IMG/VR virus record: IMGVR_UViG_3300035698_004757
Location: 33,673 to 97,672 of that record
Direction: 5' to 3' (one strand)
DNA length: 64,000 nt
DNA from: a virus
Position 1 is the stretch's first letter, and every line of letters begins with the position of its first letter. Shown piece after piece: positions 9,518 to 19,118 of this stretch. The position numbers and the translations under genes were made by a program. A model generated the notes under the pieces. That model worked only from the letters and a program-made list of their open reading frames with translations. It searched no databases and was not told where the DNA came from.

Positions 9518-10805
9518 TAGTTACGCACCTTTCATTTTTGAGTTACGCATTCGGTTGGCGGACGGCACCGAAGAGGTCATACCTGCGCATGAGTTTTTTC
9601 AGTCGTTGACGATTGATGAGACTACGAACGCCGCGTGGAAGGGGACGTTGACCCTGTTCGACAAATTGGACGGTAAGGGGTATCTGGCGGGCCTGATTTT
9701 TGCGACTGGGTACAACAGCCGACTGCGGATGCGATGGAATTGGGATGTGCCGAGTGCAGGTCTGGCACGCGCGCCGATGTATGAGGCGAAGATTCTCAAG
9801 TTCCTACCCACGTTCAGCCATACCGGCGACACGATCGTGTTGGAGTTCATGGCTGACGCCCCGGCGGTTGCCGTGTTGGATAAGCAGTCCCGGCAGGGTT
9901 GGGGGGGCGGAAAGAAGGCCAGTGAAATTGTTGCGGAGATTGCAGCGTCCCGTGATTGGATTGTGACAGACGACGAAGGCAATTCGACAATCGACACAAC
10001 TGATCCACCGTTGGAGCGCGCAATTAGTTACAGCGGTGAAAGCGACCTGCGACTGATCCGGGAGAAGTTGCTGCCGTACACTGTGAGCAGTGATGGTAGG
10101 CACTACGAGTTTTACTTTGACCGGAACAATGTGTTGCACTTCCATCCGATCGACCACGGTAAGCGCGCTCGCGTCGCACAGCGTTCCTACACGAAGCTGC
10201 GAGACCCGATGGGCGAGGTGATTGAGTTCGCCCCGGAGGACGATGCGGTGTACAGCGCTTTGTGGGGTTCAGCGTCGGCTGAGTATGTGGCGGCGGACGC
10301 AGGCACGGGTGTGTTCACGCAAGAGACAACAACAAGCACCAAGGGCGGGGAAGCCGATGCAATTACACACACGCCCGACGAAGGCTACGTGCATCCTGTT
10401 GCACCCGATGGCCAGCGGCAAGCCCGCATCCCGTTGATGACGCGAGACCGCAATGAGATGGCCCGTATGGCGCAGGCGCGGTATAGCTGGGTGACCGCAC
10501 ACGCGGTGAAGGCGAAGCTGGTGGTGAAAGGCTCGCACGACCTGACCTTGTTAAGCGTGGTGAATATCGAGCATCTGACCGGTGCGGGGACGAAGCATTG
10601 GCTTGCCGGTTTGTACGAAGTGTTCAGTATTCAACATGAGATGGGCGAGTCGGCGTGGCAGACAACATATACGCTGGGTCGCGGTGGTGTGGCAGCGAAC
10701 GCGCCCGGAGCCGTGAAGAAGGAAGGCGCAGAGCGATCTATTGAGTTGGACCCGCAACCCCGGCGTGGTGTTAAATCACGGCAGACGACTACAACGACTG
10801 AGTAA
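9510..10805 (+). CDS. Baseplate hub protein (gp27 / P2 gpD type)
   Basis: Hub ring protein of the baseplate, 431 residues, by position and pattern like late-control protein D. Visible are an N-terminal beta domain, a segment ISYSGESDLRLIREKLLPYT followed by a beta pair (RHYEFYFDRNNVLHF) that is typical of gpD hubs, and a C-terminal beta domain (YEVFSIQHEMGE, WQTTYTLGRGG). The GTG at 9510 has GAGG seven bases upstream and is preferred to the in-frame GTG at 9504. It overlaps the end of the LysM-like gene and is followed three bases later by the spike gene. Confidence 0.8.
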   Translation: MVDSYAPFIFELRIRLADGTEEVIPAHEFFQSLTIDETTNAAWKGTLTLFDKLDGKGYLAGLIFATGYNSRLRMRWNWDVPSAGLARAPMYEAKILKFLPTFSHTGDTIVLEFMADAPAVAVLDKQSRQGWGGGKKASEIVAEIAASRDWIVTDDEGNSTIDTTDPPLERAISYSGESDLRLIREKLLPYTVSSDGRHYEFYFDRNNVLHFHPIDHGKRARVAQRSYTKLRDPMGEVIEFAPEDDAVYSALWGSASAEYVAADAGTGVFTQETTTSTKGGEADAITHTPDEGYVHPVAPDGQRQARIPLMTRDRNEMARMAQARYSWVTAHAVKAKLVVKGSHDLTLLSVVNIEHLTGAGTKHWLAGLYEVFSIQHEMGESAWQTTYTLGRGGVAANAPGAVKKEGAERSIELDPQPRRGVKSRQTTTTTE

Positions 10806-10807
10806 CC

Positions 10808-11890
10808 ATGACTGAACTGACTCACAGCCCGCCGGGGATGCCGCACGCACAGCCATACGACGGTGTGTTTCGTGGCATTGTCGAAAGCGTGAACGACCCC
10901 GAGAAGCGAGGGCGCTATCGTGTCCGCGTTCGGGTGGCGCATGAAGATACAACCCCGGCGGACCATTTGCCGTGGGCAGAAATCTGCGGGTACGGCGGGC
11001 GAGGGTTCGGAGACGTGGCACATTATGAGATTGGCGACCGTGTGTGGGTGCAGTTCGAGGGTGGCATGACGCATTTGCCCGTTATCTTGGGTGGGTGGGT
11101 CAGCAACCGACATGGAATCCATGACCTGAACCCCGAGCAAACACTGGACTACGAAACTGACCGGCGGCGATGGCACCGGGTGGACCGCGCCAGCAATCTG
11201 ATCGAGATGTCGGAGCGAGGGGATGAGTTGCACATCCGGCTCAAGAGTGGGAACTCGCAGCTTGTCATATCGCAGGTGGACGATTCGATCCGTGTGGACT
11301 GTGCAGGCAGCGTGAGGATTAACGCGGAGCAGGTGAATGTGACCGCCAAGCAGGCGTTCACGGTGGCTGAGGACATTGTGACGACCGCACACGGCACAGA
11401 CGCAGAGGGTGTGGCTGACGGCCAGAATAACATGTACGCGAGTGACGAAGCCCGTGTGGTGGCGGGACGGCGTGTTGACATTGGCCAGTACGAGGATGAC
11501 ACCCCCGGGAAGACCCCGCACCAGAGTGATGAAGTGGTTGTGCAGCCGAGGCACGCGCAGGTGGGCGTGAAGGAAACGGGGAATCGCAAGCGCACGTTCA
11601 CGGTGAACATCGAGGGTCACACGAAAGTGGACCTGACCTCAAACGGGGATGTCCACATTGGCGCGCCCCGCACACATATACAGGGCTACGAAAAGCTGGA
11701 CCTTGATGGTAATTGGATCACGGTGACGGCAGGCAAGAAGCTGACGCTTAAAGCCCCTGAGATTGTGATCGAAGCTGCGCGGAAGTTGTCGATGTTGGCC
11801 CCGTACATCCGCAGGGTCACCGATTACTTGTGGCACTGGACCTACTTCACACGGTCGTACACACATAGCGGGAAGGGCACACGTATCTGA
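10808..11890 (+). CDS. Baseplate spike protein with gp5/gpV OB domain
   Basis: A 360-residue spike protein. Residues about 15-105 form the OB-fold typical of gp5, gpV and VgrG: YDGVFRGIVESVNDPEKRGR, then PWAEIC, a Gly-rich loop and VWVQFEGG with PVILGGW. Downstream come repeated short beta strands with alternating Val/Ile (VRINAEQVNVTAKQ, VDLTSNGDVHIGA, LTLKAPEIVIEA), as in the beta-helix shaft of such spikes. No lysozyme domain is present, unlike T4 gp5. It acts as the membrane-piercing tip below the hub. The stop overlaps the ATG of the next gene. Confidence 0.85.
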   Translation: MTELTHSPPGMPHAQPYDGVFRGIVESVNDPEKRGRYRVRVRVAHEDTTPADHLPWAEICGYGGRGFGDVAHYEIGDRVWVQFEGGMTHLPVILGGWVSNRHGIHDLNPEQTLDYETDRRRWHRVDRASNLIEMSERGDELHIRLKSGNSQLVISQVDDSIRVDCAGSVRINAEQVNVTAKQAFTVAEDIVTTAHGTDAEGVADGQNNMYASDEARVVAGRRVDIGQYEDDTPGKTPHQSDEVVVQPRHAQVGVKETGNRKRTFTVNIEGHTKVDLTSNGDVHIGAPRTHIQGYEKLDLDGNWITVTAGKKLTLKAPEIVIEAARKLSMLAPYIRRVTDYLWHWTYFTRSYTHSGKGTRI

Positions 11891-12888
11891 TGGCGGACAA
11901 AGTCATACAAGGTGGTGTGGTGCTGGCCCCGGCGATGGGGGCGGGGATCGTGTCCGGAGAGGCTGCGTATGCTGACACAGCAGGTGTTAGTGCGCATGTG
12001 CAGGTCGGGTACAACGCGATGTTCATTACCAGAGCCGGTGATGCGTTCAAGATTGTGCTTGGTAACTATGTTGCCGCGCACCATTACACGGGGATCGCAA
12101 CCCGGGTGGAGAGCGAGGACCGAACGCACGGGGCAATGAGACTACGCATTCAGATGGGCGGGAACATTGTGCCGTCGCACGGGCAAGTTGGGTCAGTGAC
12201 CGGCGAGTCACAACACAGCAGCAAGACGCAGGGTGGTGTGACGATCGTGATGGAGAAGTTGCGGCAGATCAACGCGAGGACGGCTGAGATGGACAGCGCT
12301 CTATCCCTGTTGCTCCGAGACCCGACGACGCAAGGTGCCACAGCCGCCGAAGACTTGAACAGTTTGGCTGCGGCAATGACACGGCCGGTGGGCGCACTGT
12401 CAGACTACGCAGACCTCGGGCCGCTGCGGCCGCTGGACACGGTGACCCAGTCGATCGAACTTACGTCGCCCGTATCAAGTGTGGTTTTCCGATCGTTGGA
12501 CCCAAAGATACAGGCCCACCTTGACCGGCAGCAGGCGACTCGGGTTCTTAACGCCGTGGTGGGTGAGTTTCGCACACTGCTGCGAGGCAAGCCCAGTTGG
12601 CCGGTGGGCAAAGTGGCGTTGCAATATCTTGATGACTTGAAGCGGATTGGCTTGACGAATAAACGGATCAGCGATGCACGCACGCTGTCCACGACGGTGC
12701 AGGCCCAAAGTCCCGACGAGTATGCAAACGGCCCGTACGCGGCGTTTGTGGTGTTGTCTGAGGGCGTGACGTTGAACGGGTATGTACCGACTAATCTGAC
12801 CAGTGATGTGCAAGCAGTGATGGATGCTGCGATGACGTGTGAGCGTGTGGTGGATGAGTGGCGATTGAAAGTAACCGAACGGATGTAA
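11890..12888 (+). CDS. Baseplate-region protein of unknown function with one GG repeat
   Basis: A 332-residue protein between spike and gp25 genes. I do not recognise the family. The N-terminus (VIQGGVVLAPAMGAG) matches the short Gly-Gly beta repeat found many times in the tail protein I of this phage. Residues about 120-330 look mainly helical, with segments such as VVDEWRLKV. Translation starts at an ATG overlapping the previous stop. The gene ends four bases before a copy of the 15-bp palindrome. A structural part of the baseplate is likely from the location only. Confidence 0.6.
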   Translation: MADKVIQGGVVLAPAMGAGIVSGEAAYADTAGVSAHVQVGYNAMFITRAGDAFKIVLGNYVAAHHYTGIATRVESEDRTHGAMRLRIQMGGNIVPSHGQVGSVTGESQHSSKTQGGVTIVMEKLRQINARTAEMDSALSLLLRDPTTQGATAAEDLNSLAAAMTRPVGALSDYADLGPLRPLDTVTQSIELTSPVSSVVFRSLDPKIQAHLDRQQATRVLNAVVGEFRTLLRGKPSWPVGKVALQYLDDLKRIGLTNKRISDARTLSTTVQAQSPDEYANGPYAAFVVLSEGVTLNGYVPTNLTSDVQAVMDAAMTCERVVDEWRLKVTERM

Positions 12889-12891
12889 CGA

Positions 12892-12906
12892 TTGACGCTG
12901 CGTCAA
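12892..12906. repeat. 15-bp palindrome, copy 3
   Basis: TTGACGCTGCGTCAA (T centre), four bases after a stop codon, in the leader of the gp25-like gene. Confidence 0.9.
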
Positions 12907-12932
12907 TTCCTTCGATCAGGTAGAATGACCCC

Positions 12933-13349
12933 ATGCCGATAGCAGGACTACAACCAAAACAGAAATTGCGGGGCTTAACATACCCTGTGACGCGGTACCC
13001 GGGCGGGTACTGGGGTTCGAGCGGACCCGTAGATTGTGCGTGGGGCGACCTGTTGTCGGCGATTCTGACTCCCGTGGGGAGCCGCATCATGCAGCGTGAG
13101 TACGGGAGTGGTTTGCACCGCGTGTTGTTCGACCCGAACACCGTGGCGCAGGGAGCCGTCGTGCAAGAGATCATCTTTACCGCTGCGGAGCAATGGTGCC
13201 CGCACGTGGTGGTACATGAGGTGGGTGTGCAGCAGGAAGGCCGCACGATTCAGGTGGCTGTGTCGTTCAGTCTCGCGGACGACAACACAGAGCATACGCG
13301 CAGTTTCTCGACCGTGAACGCAGCAGCGCTGGGGGCACAACACGTATGA
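12933..13349 (+). CDS. Baseplate wedge protein, gp25 / gpW type
   Basis: A 138-residue wedge protein of the gp25 family. The family signature is clear: LLSAILTPVGSRIMQREYGS (Gly-Ser-Arg then a Glu-Tyr-Gly motif), LFDPN, and a C-terminal strand IQVAVSFSL. These residues match the conserved core seen in T4 gp25 and P2 gpW, which initiates sheath assembly on the baseplate. It overlaps the gp6/J-like gene downstream. A leader of 44 bases upstream holds a palindrome copy at 12892-12906. Confidence 0.85.
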   Translation: MPIAGLQPKQKLRGLTYPVTRYPGGYWGSSGPVDCAWGDLLSAILTPVGSRIMQREYGSGLHRVLFDPNTVAQGAVVQEIIFTAAEQWCPHVVVHEVGVQQEGRTIQVAVSFSLADDNTEHTRSFSTVNAAALGAQHV

Positions 13350-15835
13350 GTACACCGACCACCCCACTAATCCCAATGACTTCGCGACAGTACGCCACGA
13401 TCCGCGAAGACCTTGAGGGTGTAGTCCAACAAACTAACCCGGACCTGTGGAGCGACTTCTTCGGGTCGAACTTAGGGCAACAGCTTATTGAGTTGATGGC
13501 GGTGGTTGGTGACCTTACGTCGTACAGCATCGACGCCGCCGCAAGTGAGACCTTCTTGTCCACGTGCCGACGCTTGGACTCGGCGTTGCGATTTGCGAGG
13601 TCAGTGGGCTACACCCCGCGATCCGCATCGGCGGCTGAGGTGGTCCTCACGTCGGTGGCCTTGCCCGACGCGGTGACCGACAACGGGGCGCTCATCCCGG
13701 CCGGTACCGTGATTACGAGTGGGACAGCGGGCGTGCAATACGAGTTGTTGGCGGACAAGCTGATCCCGGCCGGGTCTGGAACTGCCGACGCATTGTTGAC
13801 GCTCAAAGAGGGCAAGAGTTTTTCTGAGGTGTTCGACCCCATTCGCCAACCAAACCAAGAGGTGACGACTGCAAACGGTGTGGTCGAGCAAAGTTCATGG
13901 GGTGTGTACGTCGGGACAGTGACCGACGCAAACAATTTGTGGGCGCAGGTCACTGACCTGACTACACAGGTTCCTACGGCTAAAGTGTATGAGGTCGCGT
14001 TTGATGGCGGCGGCCGACTTAGCTTGCGCTTCGGTGACAACGTGGCGGGCAAAATACCGACAGCCACTATCACGGTGAATTACCGAACCACGGCAGGTCT
14101 GTTGGGTAACGCGCCTGTGCGATCCATCCGAGGCACGGTGCAAGCAACACTGACCGGCGGGCTGGGTACCGCGTCGATTACATACGAGAACAGCGGGTAC
14201 ACAACACCAGACGAGGTGGTCATTCTTGGCGCGGCCGCAGGCGGCGAGGACCGCGAGTCATTGGCCGAGTTGAAAACCCACGTCCCCGCATTCCTATCCA
14301 CACTGGACAAGATTATCACGCTGGCTGACTACGATTTGAACGTGGTACGTGTGCCCGGCGTGGCATTGTCCTTCTCCAACATTTTTGAAGCTGGCCCGTT
14401 TGTCAATGCCGTGCGTGTGCATGTGTGGGGCAACGAGATTGTGACCTTCTCCGCTGAGTCGCTTAACGGTGAGCAGCAAAGCGCATCGTCTTACACGCGG
14501 TACGCAGAGTTGCCGTTGTCGCTGGTGGACGACATCCAAGGGTATGTGGCTGATCGCACGATGGTCACGACGCACGCTGTCATCATCCGACCCGATGTTG
14601 CGTGGGTGGACTTGTACTTGGACACGGTCATATACGAGAGTGGCTACGACCCGGATGCGATTCATGCAGCGGTGTCGGCTGCGGTGGTGGGCGTGTTCGA
14701 GAGCAGTAGCGGGTTTGCCATTCGCATATCCGATGTTTATGACGCGATCGAAGCGGTGGAGGGTGTGCAACACTTCCACATTGACCGCGCCGTGTTTGAA
14801 CATATTGTGAAGGCTCACGCGATCGGCACAGTTCAGTTTGTCAATGCCGCCCAGCCGGTGGACGGCGATACGCTTGAGATTGACGACGGCACGATATTGG
14901 TGACGTTCGAGTTTGACGACGATGGCGCATTGGCCGACAGCGCACATCACAGCATCACGATTGGGGCAAACGCAGAGGCGACCGCGACTACGTTGATGCA
15001 GGCAATCCGCGATAACCTTTCGATTGACGCTTACCGGGACACGGCCGAGTCAGAACCAATTATTAAGTTGGAGCAGCGCACGGCCGGTGATGCGTTCAAC
15101 GTCGCGATCCAGACCAACAGCGAAGCGCTGGCAGTGGTGGGCATGCACGGCGGATCAAATGCCGTTGGTGGCGGGGCCAACGCGGCCGGGCACATCACAC
15201 TTGCGTTTACGCCGACCGATAGTGACACGCTGACGTTGAGCGATGGTGACACTTCCGTGACGTTTGAGTTTGATACCGGCGACGGTGTACTAACCGGCAA
15301 TACGAAGGTGGACATCATTGCGGGTGACGACACGGCCACGATGGCGCGTCTGATCGACGAGATAAATGGGTCTGTGCTGACCATGACTGCAAATGATGCC
15401 ACGACCGATCGACCGCGACTGGTTGTGGTGAATGACCGCGTTGGCGTCGAGGGTAATGTGGTGGTCACCAAGGTAGAAGCCACACCCGGTGCTGTCATCG
15501 TGAGTGGCATGGCGGGCGGCACGGGTTCGTTCGGTGCATTCCTTGAAGACATGCGACGTGAGATGGTCCCAGCGCCCGATGCTTGGCCCGTGGGTGACTA
15601 CGTTCCCGGCACGCCGTACGTGGATGCTGGTGGTGCGTGGCAAGACGGCGGTATCCAACCCTACCGCCGGATCAAAGATATTGAAGTGGGTGCGGTGGCA
15701 GACACGCGGCACTATTACGACGAGACGTATTTGTACAACAACGAGATTTACTATGACTCTGGTGAGGCGCTTGCTACTGAGGTTCAGCCGTTGAACCTTC
15801 GACGCCTCGTTTTTAATGTTCAGGCAACGACCTGA
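13346..15835 (+). CDS. Baseplate wedge protein, gp6 / gpJ type, with two inserted repeat modules
   Basis: An 829-residue wedge protein. The J/gp6 core is visible in the first 490 residues: IELMAVVGDLTSYSIDAAAS, ETFLSTCRR and AVSFGARVGY-like RSVGYTPR near the N-terminus, GAAAGGEDRESLAELKTHVP in the middle, and LADYDLNVVRVPGVA. Residues about 491-606 and 614-722 are two copies of the module also found in the sheath, tail protein I and the next tip protein (VTFEFDDDG; VTFEFDTGDGVLTGN). A short unique C-terminus with YYDETYLYNNEIYYDSG follows. The gene starts at an ATG overlapping the gp25 stop. The modules probably decorate the outside of the baseplate (inference). Confidence 0.85.
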   Translation: MSTPTTPLIPMTSRQYATIREDLEGVVQQTNPDLWSDFFGSNLGQQLIELMAVVGDLTSYSIDAAASETFLSTCRRLDSALRFARSVGYTPRSASAAEVVLTSVALPDAVTDNGALIPAGTVITSGTAGVQYELLADKLIPAGSGTADALLTLKEGKSFSEVFDPIRQPNQEVTTANGVVEQSSWGVYVGTVTDANNLWAQVTDLTTQVPTAKVYEVAFDGGGRLSLRFGDNVAGKIPTATITVNYRTTAGLLGNAPVRSIRGTVQATLTGGLGTASITYENSGYTTPDEVVILGAAAGGEDRESLAELKTHVPAFLSTLDKIITLADYDLNVVRVPGVALSFSNIFEAGPFVNAVRVHVWGNEIVTFSAESLNGEQQSASSYTRYAELPLSLVDDIQGYVADRTMVTTHAVIIRPDVAWVDLYLDTVIYESGYDPDAIHAAVSAAVVGVFESSSGFAIRISDVYDAIEAVEGVQHFHIDRAVFEHIVKAHAIGTVQFVNAAQPVDGDTLEIDDGTILVTFEFDDDGALADSAHHSITIGANAEATATTLMQAIRDNLSIDAYRDTAESEPIIKLEQRTAGDAFNVAIQTNSEALAVVGMHGGSNAVGGGANAAGHITLAFTPTDSDTLTLSDGDTSVTFEFDTGDGVLTGNTKVDIIAGDDTATMARLIDEINGSVLTMTANDATTDRPRLVVVNDRVGVEGNVVVTKVEATPGAVIVSGMAGGTGSFGAFLEDMRREMVPAPDAWPVGDYVPGTPYVDAGGAWQDGGIQPYRRIKDIEVGAVADTRHYYDETYLYNNEIYYDSGEALATEVQPLNLRRLVFNVQATT

Positions 15836-15851
15836 TTAGGAGACTACCCCG

Positions 15852-16262
15852 ATGGCCAATTCCCTTACGGAACACGGCGAAGAACTGATGTTGTTTGGTG
15901 ACGGCTCAAGCGATGGCTCACTTGCACGCCTTGCGGCGAAAGTGAAGTTGTACCTAAACACGTCCACCCCGGACAAAGATGGTACCGGCTTCAACGAAGT
16001 CGCAAACGGCAACGGCTATGTCACGGACGGCAAAGCAATCACCGTCGCATCATGGACGTTCTCGGTTGTTGGTGGCTTCGGTCGCATCACGCTGGATGAC
16101 CAGACGTGGACCGCATCCGGCAGCACGATCGACAACGTCCAAGGTGCGTTTATCACCGACTCCGCCGACGCGGCGATGGCATGGTGGGAGCGATCGCTGG
16201 CGACGACCCTGTCACCCGGTGACTCCTTGACCCTTGACGACCTGTACGTTAGCGCTGGCTAA
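15852..16262 (+). CDS. Small tail-tip protein, function unknown
   Basis: A 136-residue acidic, beta-rich protein opened by a strong ribosome site in AGGAGACTACCCCG. The pattern MANSLTEHGEELMLFGDG at the start and a series of strands ending in LSPGDSLTLDDLYVSAG resemble small phage tail proteins that sit between J/I genes and the fibre. No enzyme motif is present. It lies between the gp6/J-like and tail protein I-like genes, so a baseplate or fibre-attachment role is likely but unproven. Confidence 0.6.
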   Translation: MANSLTEHGEELMLFGDGSSDGSLARLAAKVKLYLNTSTPDKDGTGFNEVANGNGYVTDGKAITVASWTFSVVGGFGRITLDDQTWTASGSTIDNVQGAFITDSADAAMAWWERSLATTLSPGDSLTLDDLYVSAG

Positions 16263-16283
16263 TCCCCATAGAAAGGGGACGCT

Positions 16284-19109
16284 GTGGCTAACATCACTAT
16301 GACAGGCGGCATTGTCCTGTCGGTGATGGTCGATGGGACTACGAAGGCGGCCCAGTCATCGACTGGTACCGTCAACGTGATACCTGCGCTCGGAGGTGGC
16401 TTTACAACGGGCCTCTCGGGCGGCATCGACTTGTCACTTGACATGGACGGTGGGCAACCGGCGGGTGGTGTGATTGGCTCGGTCAATCTTGCCCCGGGCG
16501 TGGGCGGTTTGTTCGCGTGGACATGGCAGCCCGGGGTGGCTTTGTCTGCGAAGGTGCAAGGTGCCCCACGACGGGACGTGCCTATCACTGGTGGTGTCGC
16601 CGTGACGATGGCGTTGGGCGGCGACATTGAACGCGCAGCCGAAGAGATTGAAGGCGGCGTGGATTTGGCCCCCTCACTGGGGGGCACGCTGGCTCGGGCC
16701 TTTAGCGGTGCTGGCCCCGGACTCATTACGAACGTGTTTCTCGGGGGGCGCATCCGCACGGTCCGGCCGTCAACAGGTACAGGCGGTGAGGATCGCCGTG
16801 CTGCGTTGGGGTATCGCCCAAACATACCTTTGCTGGTTCGCAGTATTGACGCAGCGTCAATCGCAGAAGTGGCCGCAGCAAATGTGTCCGATGGCGGGCG
16901 CTTCCTTGTTGCAGCGGACTACTCCGAAGGCGACGAGGTAACGTGGGATGGTGCTGGCGCTATGGCCGGTGCCATTGGCCAATACGTGGAGCCTGCGATT
17001 GGCGACCCCTACTATGTGTTCTTGCAGCCCAAGCCTTACGAGGTGGTGTGGTACACACCCTTGACGGGTGACGGTGTCCCGTCTGATGGCGGGATGTATC
17101 GAATTGAAGACGGCGCGTGGATGCCGTATCGGTCATTCCCGGAACGCGCCGTCTTGTCGCAATGGGCGATCGAGATACTGGACCCGGACGGTGCGTTGGG
17201 TTACCTGACCCGCTTGCTCGGAGCCGCGCACACACAGTGGACCCGTGACGCAACCGACTTGAGTTTTTTACTCGACTCGCGATCGTGCCCGGACCGTTTC
17301 CTGACGCAGTTGGCGAAGCAATGGAACTTGCGTCTGCGTACCAGCGACCCAGCCATGCAGCGACGGCGTCTCCGTGGTGTGGTGCCGCGACATCGGGCCA
17401 AGGGTTTGCCGTCACTGGTTACGACTACGCTTCGTGAACTTGGGTACGACGGTTATCCGATGGAGGTGTGGGTCGATCCGACGCATGCTGATAATTGGTT
17501 GGACCCGACTGGTGCCCCGGCGGCGGTGCAAGCCGAGATTGCAGCGCGTGGGTTGGTCATCGACCCGACGAACGGTGAAAAGGGTACCGCGTGGATTCCT
17601 AAGTTTCATGGGTGGTCACCCGACCTGCCGGACACGTATTGGCCTGCGAGCCGCGTGGGCATCCACCTAACGACGGCCACGGGCGCATCACTTCCACTTA
17701 ACATGCCTGAGTCCGCGTTTGACGAAGTGCGGCAAATGCTTGCGGAGGAACTGATACGCGACACACTCCCAGCGCATGTGGACATCCGATACTTCGCGAC
17801 TGATGTGTCACCGGACGCAGGCGACAGTATCGGTGTGACGGATGAGTTGGCGTTTGTGGACTTTGGCACGGGTGCAACTTACACGTTGGGCGGCTTCGGT
17901 ATGGCCGCGACCGGGTCGATCACGTTCACGGGTCAGCCCGACGATGGCGACACAGTGACGATCGACGACGGGACTACCACTGTGACGTTTGAGTTCGACA
18001 CAGGGGATGGTGTGACGCCCGGCAACGTCGCGGTGTTGATTGGAGCCACGACACAAGACACGGCTGACAATCTTGAAGCTGCGATCGACAGTTCAGCTTT
18101 GGACGTGGATGCTGTGGACGCCACGGTGACGGACCCGCGCGTGGGGATCATTCACGGTTCGATCGGCGTCGGGGGCAATGAAACAATTACAACCGACTCA
18201 GGTGCAGTGACCGTGACGGGTATGCAGTTCGGGTCAGGTGACATTGGCGACGAGTCAGTGCGCCGCGTTCTGTTTGAGCCTGAAATAGACGGTCGGTTTG
18301 ACGAAGACTACGCCATCGAGGGTGAAGTGCCGGTGGTGTGGACCACGGGTGGCACCGCGTACGCAGCACAACGGATCACCGGCGGCGTCAATGTTACAAC
18401 CACGATGGGTGGCGTCATCGGCATGAGCATGGGCGGCGGCGTCGTTCTCGGTGTTGACGTGGGTGGTACGTTTGCACTGGTGCCCGGCGTGGACCCTGTG
18501 CTGGTGCTGAGCATGGTGCTTGGTGGCCATGAGACGGTGGACCCGGCTGACGACGTGGCGGCCAGTTATGTCCTGTCAGGCGGCGTTGCACTGGGTATGG
18601 ACGTGCAGGGCGGCACACCTTCGCTTATTGGCGTGGACAGTCCGGCAATCGTGTTGAGTCTGAACCCCGGGGTGAAGTTCACCACGTCTGTGACCGGCGT
18701 CGAAGTCGGTATGGTTCTTGGTGGGCAGATCACAGTCAACCGTGCAGTGACCGGTGGGTCTACGTCGTCGATGGCACTGGGTGGTGGCGTGGGCGGCGCA
18801 GACACGATGACGGGTTCAATCATCCTGTCGCCGGTGTTGGGCGTCGTATGGATCAGGGACACGATTGAAGGCGGCATCGCACCCAGTATGGTTATTGGTG
18901 GTGGCTTCTTCTGGACGCAGACGGGTGCTATCGTTCTCAGTCCGCAGGTGATCGGCAGCGTCGTTGTTCCGGACGAAGAATTGTGGGCTGCGTTTATTAC
19001 GCTCGGACCCGCAGTCGTGGGCGGCATCCCCGGGGGCTACGTGGTGGCAGGTGACATATCACCTACAATGGTGCTTGGTGGCACCCTGAACGTACAACGC
19101 ATTTTGTAA
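16284..19109 (+). CDS. Tail protein I-like protein with beta-repeat arms
   Basis: A 941-residue protein built from several pieces. Residues 1-160 and about 690-941 are arrays of a 15-20 residue Gly-Gly repeat (for example GGVDLAPSLGGTL, GGIAPSMVIGGGF), about eight and eleven copies. Residues about 290-480 carry the tail protein I core: LDPDGALGYLTRLLGA, FLTQLAKQWNL, RRRLRGVVPRHRAKGLPSLV, TLRELGY. Residues about 541-650 are one copy of the module shared with the sheath. The start is GTG with GAAAGGGG upstream. A palindrome copy lies at 16846-16860, read as DAAS. In P2-like tails gpI joins baseplate and fibre; the arms are unusual and probably surface-exposed. Confidence 0.75.
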   Translation: MANITMTGGIVLSVMVDGTTKAAQSSTGTVNVIPALGGGFTTGLSGGIDLSLDMDGGQPAGGVIGSVNLAPGVGGLFAWTWQPGVALSAKVQGAPRRDVPITGGVAVTMALGGDIERAAEEIEGGVDLAPSLGGTLARAFSGAGPGLITNVFLGGRIRTVRPSTGTGGEDRRAALGYRPNIPLLVRSIDAASIAEVAAANVSDGGRFLVAADYSEGDEVTWDGAGAMAGAIGQYVEPAIGDPYYVFLQPKPYEVVWYTPLTGDGVPSDGGMYRIEDGAWMPYRSFPERAVLSQWAIEILDPDGALGYLTRLLGAAHTQWTRDATDLSFLLDSRSCPDRFLTQLAKQWNLRLRTSDPAMQRRRLRGVVPRHRAKGLPSLVTTTLRELGYDGYPMEVWVDPTHADNWLDPTGAPAAVQAEIAARGLVIDPTNGEKGTAWIPKFHGWSPDLPDTYWPASRVGIHLTTATGASLPLNMPESAFDEVRQMLAEELIRDTLPAHVDIRYFATDVSPDAGDSIGVTDELAFVDFGTGATYTLGGFGMAATGSITFTGQPDDGDTVTIDDGTTTVTFEFDTGDGVTPGNVAVLIGATTQDTADNLEAAIDSSALDVDAVDATVTDPRVGIIHGSIGVGGNETITTDSGAVTVTGMQFGSGDIGDESVRRVLFEPEIDGRFDEDYAIEGEVPVVWTTGGTAYAAQRITGGVNVTTTMGGVIGMSMGGGVVLGVDVGGTFALVPGVDPVLVLSMVLGGHETVDPADDVAASYVLSGGVALGMDVQGGTPSLIGVDSPAIVLSLNPGVKFTTSVTGVEVGMVLGGQITVNRAVTGGSTSSMALGGGVGGADTMTGSIILSPVLGVVWIRDTIEGGIAPSMVIGGGFFWTQTGAIVLSPQVIGSVVVPDEELWAAFITLGPAVVGGIPGGYVVAGDISPTMVLGGTLNVQRIL
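16846..16860. repeat. 15-bp palindrome, copy 4
   Basis: Exact A-centre copy inside the tail protein I-like gene, read as Asp-Ala-Ala-Ser. Confidence 0.9.
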
Positions 19110-19118
19110 GGCAGCAGC

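Noticed and set aside
10631-11620. Long open frame of 329 codons on the minus strand
   Set aside because: It lies wholly opposite the hub and spike genes, whose motifs are clear. GC-rich third positions create many such antisense frames here.
12892-12926. Possible promoter, TTGACG of palindrome copy 3 with TAGAAT
   Set aside because: The spacing would be 23 bases, too long for sigma70. Kept as palindrome only.
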